From Candidatus Binatia bacterium (GTDB lineage Bacteria > Desulfobacterota > Binatia > UBA12015): DNA of 64,000 nt. The notes under the pieces are model-generated. The model searched no databases and was not told where the DNA came from. It saw only the letters and a program-made list of their open reading frames with translations. A program made the translations under genes and the position numbers. Of the stretch, positions 58,395 through 64,000 are shown piece after piece; the stretch's first letter is position 1; every line of letters begins with the position of its first letter. The stretch spans positions 269,349 through 333,348 of the forward strand of contig JAQWRY010000003.1 in assembly GCA_029243485.1 (NCBI GenBank). Direction: 5' to 3'.

Positions 58395-58997
58395 CTAGCC
58401 CTGCGTGATGGGGATGTGGCCGGGCTGGTCGGCCACCCTTGTGATCCAGCCCTGGATGTTCGGATAGGGGTCGAGTTCGAACCCGCCTTCGGGCGCGACG
58501 TGGGTGTAGGCGAACAGCGCGATGTCGGCGATCGTGTACCGGCGTCCGACGAAGAAGTCGTTCTTCGCGAGATGGGTCTCCATGACGGCGAGAGCCTCGT
58601 GGCCGAGGCGGTACTTCTCCTCGAGGCGCGCCCGGCGCTCGTCGGTGAGTTCGAGGTGTTGGATCCAGTGGCGTGACGTCGCGATGTTAGGCTCGTGGTT
58701 GTACTGCTCGAAGAACATCCACTGCAGGACCCGCGCGCGGTCGAGGCTCCGGTCCGGAAGAAATGGCGTGCCGTCGGCCAGGAAGAAGAGGATCGCGTTG
58801 GATTCGGCGAGGTGAACGCCCTCGTCGGTCTCGAGTAGCGGGATGCGACCGTTGGGATTCTTCTCCAGGTAGGCGTCGGTGCGCGTCGCGCCATCCACGA
58901 TGTCGAGTTCGATGCGTTCGAACGGGACGTCGAGTTGGGTCAGCAGCAGCCGGATCTTGTAGCCGTTTCCGGAGGGCAGGTAGTCGTACAGGCGCAT
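58395..58997 (-). CDS. glutathione S-transferase family protein
   Basis: A 200-residue GST from ATG 58997. Thioredoxin-fold half: MRLYDYLPSGNGYKIRLLLT, NPNGRIPLLETDEG and HLAESNAILFFLAD (the glutathione-binding E-S-x-A-I motif). Helical half: WMFFEQYNHEPNIA, YTIADIALFAYTHVA with the N-capping box. A serine (SGNGYK) rather than tyrosine is in the catalytic loop. Detoxification or reductive chemistry. Its stop lies 10 bases beyond the convergent cytochrome gene. The longer frame to 59240 is antisense to a pseudogene. Confidence 0.93.
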   Translation of the reverse strand: MRLYDYLPSGNGYKIRLLLTQLDVPFERIELDIVDGATRTDAYLEKNPNGRIPLLETDEGVHLAESNAILFFLADGTPFLPDRSLDRARVLQWMFFEQYNHEPNIATSRHWIQHLELTDERRARLEEKYRLGHEALAVMETHLAKNDFFVGRRYTIADIALFAYTHVAPEGGFELDPYPNIQGWITRVADQPGHIPITQG

Positions 58998-59093
58998 GGA
59001 GCTGACGTACCACCTCGCGGGTGGTTCGAGGAGCCGTGTTTTCGACCCTGGAAATCCTTCCCCGTCCGTCTCGTCCGGGCTGGAGGGCGGGTC

Positions 59094-59511
59094 GTGGTCA
59101 CCAAGGAAGTTCGGATTGCCGTCGACGATCGGATCGGCGAGGTGAGTGGGCTGCTCGACCGCCCGCGACGCTGCGCTACCAATTCCCGTACATGGAGAAG
59201 GGGGGCAGGCGGCCCGACTCGAAGAAGGTGCTGCTCGCAAACGTGCGAGCGGTGGCGGCGTTCGGGGTGAAGAGCGCGCGGATCATTTCCAGGACGTCCG
59301 CGGTCCGATGCTGTTTCTGCAAGGGACGCGTGACTCGCTCGCGGATCTCGATTCGATCAAAGGGATTGCCAAGGGGCTCGGGAAGCGCGGCAAGATCCAC
59401 GTCGTCGAAGGCGGGGGTCATTCCTTTCACGTCCTGAAGCGCTCGGGTCGGGCGGACGAGGAAGCGCTCGACGAGCTTGCGGAGCCGATCGCGTTTTTCG
59501 TAGCGGTCTGA
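59094..59511 (+). pseudogene. KANL3/Tex30-type alpha/beta hydrolase with internal deletions
   Basis: Start GTG 59094 has GGAGGG upstream. The first frame reads KEVRIAVDDRIGEVSGLLDR, the family N-terminus, then the frame changes to LRYQFPYMEKGGRRPDSKKV, skipping the HGAG oxyanion segment. It continues toward GVKSARIISRTSA, a damaged form of the GGKSMGGRMTS nucleophile elbow, and a further frame change leads to PMLFLQGTRDSLADLDSI and HVVEGGGHSFHVLKRSGRA, the C-terminal aspartate and histidine strands, ending at TGA 59511. About a third of a normal 210-residue enzyme is missing, including the serine elbow, and the net length is not a multiple of three. This gene is dead. Confidence 0.75.
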
Positions 59512-59577
59512 GGACAGCAGGTTCCATGCGTGTCGCCGCTGGACCGGCCGAGGTAAAACGTGCTCTGCTAGGGCGCG

Positions 59578-60453
59578 ATGGTTCGCCTAACGCGACGACG
59601 GTTTCTCGAGCTTGCCAGCGCGACGGGAGCGGCGGCGTCGTTCCCCTGGGTGAGCGGTTGTAGCGACGCCGATCTGTCGCAGTCCGCGGCGCGCTTCTTC
59701 ACGGACGACGAGCGGCGGGTGGTCCGTGCGATGGCCGGCGCGATCGTGCCGGAAGATGATCTTTCGGTCGGCGCGGTCGTGACGGACGCCGTCGAGTTCA
59801 TCGATCGCTGGCTCGCGGCGTTCGAGAACGATCCGCCCGGAATCTATCGGTCCGGGCCGTTCAGCGGCCGGACACCATTTCCCGATCCTGCGACCGGGCT
59901 GCCCGGCCGCGAGTATCCCGCGAACGACTTCCTCGAGGTCTTGCCGCTCACGCGAATGCAGGATCTGGCGTTTCGGATCGAGTTGTACGGCTCGGGTGCG
60001 GTGCCGGGCGGCGACATCAATGCGCCGCTGGTACCGTCGACGCCGGGTCGGCGCGCGGACTATCGGGCAACGGTGGCCGCCTGGCGCGACGCGGCGTCGT
60101 CTCTCGGAGTCGATTCGTTCGAGGCGGTTGACGACGAGCAAAAGCTCGGGGTGTTCGCCGAGACTGATCCTGGGTTCCGGTCGGCGTTCTTGCACGACGT
60201 CGCGCAGGGCATGTTTTCGGCGCCGGAGTACGGGGGTAATCGAGACGGGCTTGGATGGCGCGACTACGACTACGACGGCGATAGCCAGCCGCTCGGCTAC
60301 ACGTTGTTCGGCCCCGACGGTGAGCCGTTCGATCACCCCGACCGGCCGAACCAAACGGCTGACCCTGCGCGTCCGGCGCGTGCCTTCTCCCCGGAAGTCG
60401 AGAGCTTCATCGAGGCGATCACGATCGGGCAGGGCGGTAGGCGGTTCTTCTGA
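59578..60453 (+). CDS. gluconate 2-dehydrogenase subunit 3-like protein, Tat-exported
   Basis: A 291-residue protein. The N-terminus TRRRFLELASATGAAASFPW is a twin-arginine signal, and VSGC may allow lipidation. DERRVVRAMAGAIVPEDDLSVGA is the family opening of the small subunit of periplasmic GMC dehydrogenases; the end (SPEVESFIEAITIGQGG) is also usual. It is needed for export and maturation of the flavoprotein subunit, which carries no signal and is carried along. ATG overlap with the next gene (TGATG) confirms the pair. Confidence 0.85.
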   Translation: MVRLTRRRFLELASATGAAASFPWVSGCSDADLSQSAARFFTDDERRVVRAMAGAIVPEDDLSVGAVVTDAVEFIDRWLAAFENDPPGIYRSGPFSGRTPFPDPATGLPGREYPANDFLEVLPLTRMQDLAFRIELYGSGAVPGGDINAPLVPSTPGRRADYRATVAAWRDAASSLGVDSFEAVDDEQKLGVFAETDPGFRSAFLHDVAQGMFSAPEYGGNRDGLGWRDYDYDGDSQPLGYTLFGPDGEPFDHPDRPNQTADPARPARAFSPEVESFIEAITIGQGGRRFF

Positions 60454-62186
60454 TGAGCCTGCCGTCCGGCGTTCCGAACGTTCTGGGGGATACAGCGCTC
60501 GACCGCTTCGACGTCGTGCTCGTGGGCAGCGGGGCCGGGGGCGGCGCAGCCGCACGCGTTCTTGCGACGAACGGTCTCAAGGTGTGCATCCTCGAGGCCG
60601 GCAACAACTACTTCGTGGGGCTCGACGATCCGGCACCCGGGATGCCGCGCCCGCTCTTCTCGAACGACGAGCTGAAGCTGACCTCGCGCGGGCTGATTCA
60701 CCAGCAGGCCCGGGTGGAACCGCGAACGTTTCGCCCCTCGGCAGAGGCCGGCGCGCGTGCATTGATCGGTGAGGTCAATAATCTTCCGAAGACCGTCGGC
60801 GGGGCCTGGGTGCACGCGGACATGCAAACCCCGCGCTTTCAGGAGTTCGACTTCCGACTCGGGCGCGATCTCGGGGGCGTGGCCGGTGCGAGCTTCGTGG
60901 ACTGGCCGCTCTCGTACGACGAGCTCGAGCCTTACTACGCGGCCATGGAGCGGCTCGAAGGGGTGCAGGGGGAAGCCGGCGCGGACCCGTTCGCGTCGCC
61001 CCGATCCGCGCCGTACCCCATGCCGCCCGGTCCGACGATGTACGTGTCCGAGGTGTTGGCGGAGGGTTCACTGCGTCGGGGGTTGCAGCCGTTTCCGTAC
61101 CCCGGGGCTCGTGCGTCGCGCCCATACCGCGGGCGTCCCGCGTGCAACGATTGCGGTTTTTGCTCCAAGTACGGGTGCCCGACCAACGCGAAGGGGTCAG
61201 TGGCGCTGCTGCGGGACGCGCTTCTCACCGGGAACGTGCAAGTGCGGTTCAATTCGGCGGCGACGCGGCTCGAAGCGGATTCTACCGGACGTCGCGTCGT
61301 GGGCGTGCACTACCTGGACTCCGACGGGAACCCCGCGGTCGTACGCGGCGATCGCTACATGCTGGCCGCGAGTGCGATCGAGTCTGCGCGGCTGTGTCTG
61401 CTCTCGGATCCGGGCGGGCCCGGGCTCGGGAACTCGTCGGGCGAGGTCGGCCGGAATCTCATGTTCCACCACCAGACGGTCTCGGTGGGGGTGTACCAGG
61501 AGGATTTCCACGGTGAGCGGGGGCGCTCGGTGACGGCGGGCTTCACGGATTTTCGTGGCGTGCCCGGGGATCCGGCCCGGCCCCTTGGGGGCATAGTCGA
61601 ATTTGGGACGAACTCCGAGAAGATCGTGGACGCCCTGATCTACATGATCGACCTCGGGTTCACCGGGGCGACGCTGAAGAACTTCATGCGCGACAGCCCT
61701 CTGGGTTCCAGCATCGGCGCTCTCATCATGCAGGGAGAAGATGCGCCGCGGTCGACCAACCGAGTCGATCTCGACCCCGACGTGCGTGATTTGAACGGAC
61801 TGCCGGTGCCGCGCATCACATACGAACCGCACGCCTTCGAACTCGAGGCGCGCAACGTCTACGGGCCGCGGTTGATCGACATCCACCAGGCGGCTGGGGC
61901 TCAGTTCGGGTTCGTCGCGCCGATCTACGAGGGCGGGGCGACGCCGAGCAGTCGACACATCCTCGGCACGCTACGGATGGGCAACGATCCCCTGACGTCG
62001 GTCACCGACCGTTTCGGTCGGTTTCACGATGTGGACAATCTCTACTCGGCCGATGGAGCGCCGCTTCCGACTTCGTCCGGATACAACCCGACACTCACGC
62101 TTCAGGCGCTGGCGAGTCGCACCGCGGGGGCGATCGTCGATCCGCTTCGGCCCGAGGCCGTGATCGAGCGAGACAGCGAGATCTAG
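60453..62186 (+). CDS. GMC family oxidoreductase (periplasmic dehydrogenase large subunit)
   Basis: A 577-residue FAD enzyme. The dinucleotide motif DVVLVGSGAGGGAAARVL and GLKVCILEAGN start the FAD domain. CNDCGFCSKYGCPTNAKGS is a cysteine-rich loop common in gluconate- and sorbitol-dehydrogenase-like members. The C-terminus has SSRHILGTLRMGNDP and the closing GYNPTLTLQALASRTAG; the catalytic histidine and asparagine positions look intact. It oxidises a sugar or alcohol in the periplasm as partner of the Tat-exported small subunit and passes electrons to a c-type cytochrome, probably the one at 57500-58384. Confidence 0.93.
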   Translation: MSLPSGVPNVLGDTALDRFDVVLVGSGAGGGAAARVLATNGLKVCILEAGNNYFVGLDDPAPGMPRPLFSNDELKLTSRGLIHQQARVEPRTFRPSAEAGARALIGEVNNLPKTVGGAWVHADMQTPRFQEFDFRLGRDLGGVAGASFVDWPLSYDELEPYYAAMERLEGVQGEAGADPFASPRSAPYPMPPGPTMYVSEVLAEGSLRRGLQPFPYPGARASRPYRGRPACNDCGFCSKYGCPTNAKGSVALLRDALLTGNVQVRFNSAATRLEADSTGRRVVGVHYLDSDGNPAVVRGDRYMLAASAIESARLCLLSDPGGPGLGNSSGEVGRNLMFHHQTVSVGVYQEDFHGERGRSVTAGFTDFRGVPGDPARPLGGIVEFGTNSEKIVDALIYMIDLGFTGATLKNFMRDSPLGSSIGALIMQGEDAPRSTNRVDLDPDVRDLNGLPVPRITYEPHAFELEARNVYGPRLIDIHQAAGAQFGFVAPIYEGGATPSSRHILGTLRMGNDPLTSVTDRFGRFHDVDNLYSADGAPLPTSSGYNPTLTLQALASRTAGAIVDPLRPEAVIERDSEI

Positions 62187-63025
62187 CGACCCTTCCAGAC
62201 CGGCGTACGTTTCTCGCGGAACGCGGCGACACCCTCTTTGGCGTCTTCACTCGAGAAGACGCCGGTCGAGTACTTCATCTCGGTCTCCAGCGCCGTCATG
62301 AGGTCGACCATCGTGCTTCTCTTCGCGGACTCCTTGCAGGCGCGGACGGCGAGCGGGCCGTTCAGACAGATCGTGTCGGCCCACTCGCGGGCGCGGGCCA
62401 TCACCTGGTCGCGCGGGACGACCGCGTTCACGAGGCCCATTTGCAGGGCGCGCTCCGGCGTGACGCGTTCGGCGAGGAGGAGGACTTCCATCGCGTTGCA
62501 CCAGCTGAGCTGGCGGGCGCTGTGGACGGTCGAGCCGCCGCCCGGGAATAGGCCGCGTCTTGGCTCGGTGAGCTGGATGAACGTGTCGTCGGCGATGACG
62601 CGGAGGTCCGTGTTCCACATCATCTCGAGTCCGCCCGCGGCGCAGATGCCGTTTACCGCGGCGATTACCGGTTTGTAGAGTTCGAACTTCTGGCCGTCGC
62701 GTGTTTCGGCGCCGTCACGCAGGACGGCGACGAGGCTGTCGGAGAAGCTGTAGTTCTCGCCTTCTTCGATCTGCTTGGAACCGCCTTCGCGCAAGGCCTG
62801 CGCGCGTTCGGTGACCTGGGTGATGAACTTCTTCAGGTCGGCGCCGACGCAGTAGACGTCTCCGGTGCCGGTCAGGATCGCGACGAACGCGTCGTCGTCG
62901 TCCCGATACCGAATCCAGCCATCGGCGAGTTGGCCGAAGTGCTCGAGGTCGAGCGAGTTGCGCGCCTCGGGTCGGTCGATCGTGATGGTGACGACGTGGC
63001 CGTCCTTCTCGTAATGAATCGCCAT
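62183..63025 (-). CDS. enoyl-CoA hydratase/isomerase (crotonase) family protein
   Basis: A 280-residue crotonase. VVTITIDRPEARNSLD opens it, GDVYCVGADLKKFIT and VNGICAAGGLEMM are the oxyanion-hole loops, and LTEPRRGLFPGGGSTVHSAR keeps the glutamate-containing active-site segment. A normal end, KEGVAAFREKRTPVWKGR. It is more hydratase-like than the crotonase at 655-1437. Its 3' end overlaps that of the GMC gene by four bases in convergent orientation. Start ATG 63025. Acts on an unknown enoyl-CoA. Confidence 0.93.
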   Translation of the reverse strand: MAIHYEKDGHVVTITIDRPEARNSLDLEHFGQLADGWIRYRDDDDAFVAILTGTGDVYCVGADLKKFITQVTERAQALREGGSKQIEEGENYSFSDSLVAVLRDGAETRDGQKFELYKPVIAAVNGICAAGGLEMMWNTDLRVIADDTFIQLTEPRRGLFPGGGSTVHSARQLSWCNAMEVLLLAERVTPERALQMGLVNAVVPRDQVMARAREWADTICLNGPLAVRACKESAKRSTMVDLMTALETEMKYSTGVFSSEDAKEGVAAFREKRTPVWKGR

Positions 63026-63102
63026 GGGGCACGAGCATCGCGGCGACCTCCGGGACTGTCAAGCGGCTGGCGACCGGGGCACGGGGGCGGTACGAACGAA
63101 GG

Positions 63103-63909
63103 ATGGGTCTCGTTGACGTTCACGCGCACCTCACCCACCCGAAGCTTGCCGGACAGGAAGCGGAGGTTCTGCAGCGCGCCCGGGATGCCGGCGTCGCCGC
63201 GATCATCGCGAATGGGTTGAATCCGGATGACAACGAAGCGGTTCGCGCCCTCGCCGGGCGGGACCCGCTCGTGAAGCCGGCGTTCGGTTTCTATCCGGTC
63301 GACGCGGTTCTATCGGAGATGCGAGAGCTCGGGGCGGATTATCCGCGTGAAGGACACGAGTGTACGGCGGAGGAGGGCGTCGCCTGGGTTCGCGAGAACG
63401 TCGCCGAGGCGATCGCCGTCGGTGAGATCGGTCTCGACGGCTACTGGGTACCTGAAGAGCTCTGGGCGAAGCAGGAACTGGTCTTCCGCGAACTCGTCAC
63501 GATCGCGCTCGAGGCGGGCAAGCCCATCGTCATCCACACGCGCAAGCGCGAACGTCACGCTTTCGAGATACTGAAGGAGATGGGTGCGACGCGCGTCAAC
63601 TGGCACTGCTTCGGCGGCAAGGTGAAGCTCGCGCGCCAAATCGCCGACCACGGCCACTACATGTCGATCCCGGCCAACGCGCGCCGCTCCGAGAGCTTCA
63701 CCCGCATGCTCGAAACCCTGCCCCGTGATCGCCTCCTCTTGGAGACCGACTGCCCCTACCTCGGCCCTGAGCGCGGCGCCACGAATGAACCCGCCAACGT
63801 AGCCGCCACCGCCACCTACGCCTCCGAACTCTGGAACACCCCACTGGAAGCCGTCACGGCCCAGATCTCCACGAACTTCACCGAGCTGTTCGGAGGGGAC
63901 GTTGGTTAG
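63103..63909 (+). CDS. TatD family metal-dependent hydrolase
   Basis: A 268-residue TIM-barrel hydrolase. Metal ligands: VDVHAHL (His7, His9), AVGEIGLDGYW (Glu), PIVIHTRKRE (His), NWHCFGG (His) and LLLETDCPYL (Asp). TatD proteins are 3'-5' DNA/RNA exonucleases with a quality-control role. Slightly longer than E. coli TatD because of the loop LGADYPREGHECTAEEG. The stop codon lies inside the left arm of the terminal inverted repeat. Confidence 0.92.
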   Translation: MGLVDVHAHLTHPKLAGQEAEVLQRARDAGVAAIIANGLNPDDNEAVRALAGRDPLVKPAFGFYPVDAVLSEMRELGADYPREGHECTAEEGVAWVRENVAEAIAVGEIGLDGYWVPEELWAKQELVFRELVTIALEAGKPIVIHTRKRERHAFEILKEMGATRVNWHCFGGKVKLARQIADHGHYMSIPANARRSESFTRMLETLPRDRLLLETDCPYLGPERGATNEPANVAATATYASELWNTPLEAVTAQISTNFTELFGGDVG

Positions 63910-64000
63910 TCTCGCCCTTTTTTTTTAGTCGTCGCGAGGGTTCCTGGTGGCGACGCGCCGGCCGGCCGACGACGAAACAAAAAGGGCGAGACTAACCAAC
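63901..64000. repeat. 22-base perfect inverted repeat ending at the window edge
   Basis: The left arm at 63901-63922 (GTTGGTTAGTCTCGCCC then five T) is the exact reverse complement of the right arm at 63979-64000. The 56 bases between contain a second, inner pair GTCGTCG (63928-63934) / CGACGAC (63967-63973). The left arm includes the last codons and stop of tatD and a run of nine T. As the right arm reaches the last base of the window, the repeat may be longer than seen. It could act as a bidirectional terminator. Confidence 0.85.

Noticed and set aside
1..64000. tRNA/rRNA genes, CRISPR arrays, transposases, phage genes
   Set aside because: I found no cloverleaf-like T-loop sequences, no regularly spaced direct repeats and no mobile-element proteins in the translations.

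Overview
This is a strongly G+C-rich bacterial chromosome segment from a Gram-negative organism. It encodes type IVa pilus machinery, a Slp-type outer-membrane lipoprotein, several lipoproteins, a Tat-dependent oxidoreductase and many acyl-CoA enzymes. That mix (sigma-54-linked pili with a short PilA, many CoA-transferases, crotonases and MaoC proteins, tungstate uptake) is typical of uncultured deltaproteobacteria-like lineages such as Binatota, Myxococcota or Desulfobacterota relatives. No rRNA, tRNA or other phylogenetic marker is present, so the lineage is inference only. No CRISPR array, insertion sequence or phage module was seen.

Layout. 1-6.5 kb: the tail of an ABC-class ATPase, a crotonase, a class III CoA-transferase, a stand-alone GIY-YIG nuclease, and a YihY/Slp pair flanked by two decayed genes (a thioesterase remnant and a histidine-kinase sensor fragment). 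6.7-29.3 kb: a type IV pilus island: pilB, pilT, pilC, a one-piece PilS/PilR-like regulator, pilA, two polytopic GT-C-like proteins, a PAP2-like protein, pilD, a first minor-pilin set, an SGNH hydrolase, then a second minor-pilin set ending in pilY1 and a small secreted protein. 29.5-41.1 kb: MBL hydrolase/dodecin, a TPR protein, an IclR-headed acid/CoA catabolic operon (MmgE/PrpD, CoA-transferase, SnoaL-like, cyclase, acyl-CoA dehydrogenase, double-hotdog hydratase), an orphan pilin fragment, metF and a TPR lipoprotein. 41.2-49.2 kb: hydantoinase/oxoprolinase A and B subunits, a tungstate ABC transporter and an amidase. 49.3-57 kb: a DUF3604 protein, a MaoC-like protein, a small basic ORF, a 1079-residue three-domain glycosyltransferase and a convergent GT4. 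57-64 kb: VOC protein, c-type cytochrome lipoprotein, GST, a doubly deleted hydrolase pseudogene, a GMC dehydrogenase with its small Tat subunit, a crotonase, TatD, and a long inverted repeat that runs to the window edge.

How it works together. The pilus island looks like a sigma-54 regulon. Good -24/-12 elements precede pilT (8654-8667), pilA (13684-13697) and the second minor-pilin/pilY1 operon (23238-23251). The regulator encoded between pilC and pilA has a PilS-like six-helix sensor and a PAS domain joined directly to a PilR-like GAFTGA AAA+/Fis module, with no kinase and no receiver domain. The GT-C-like, PAP2-like and SGNH genes inside the island suggest envelope or pilin glycan modification, by inference.

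The observations most worth a second look are this fused regulator with its predicted regulon and the orphan PilA C-terminal cassette at 38715-38966. That cassette is a silent, headless paralogue of the island's own PilA, about 25 kb away.
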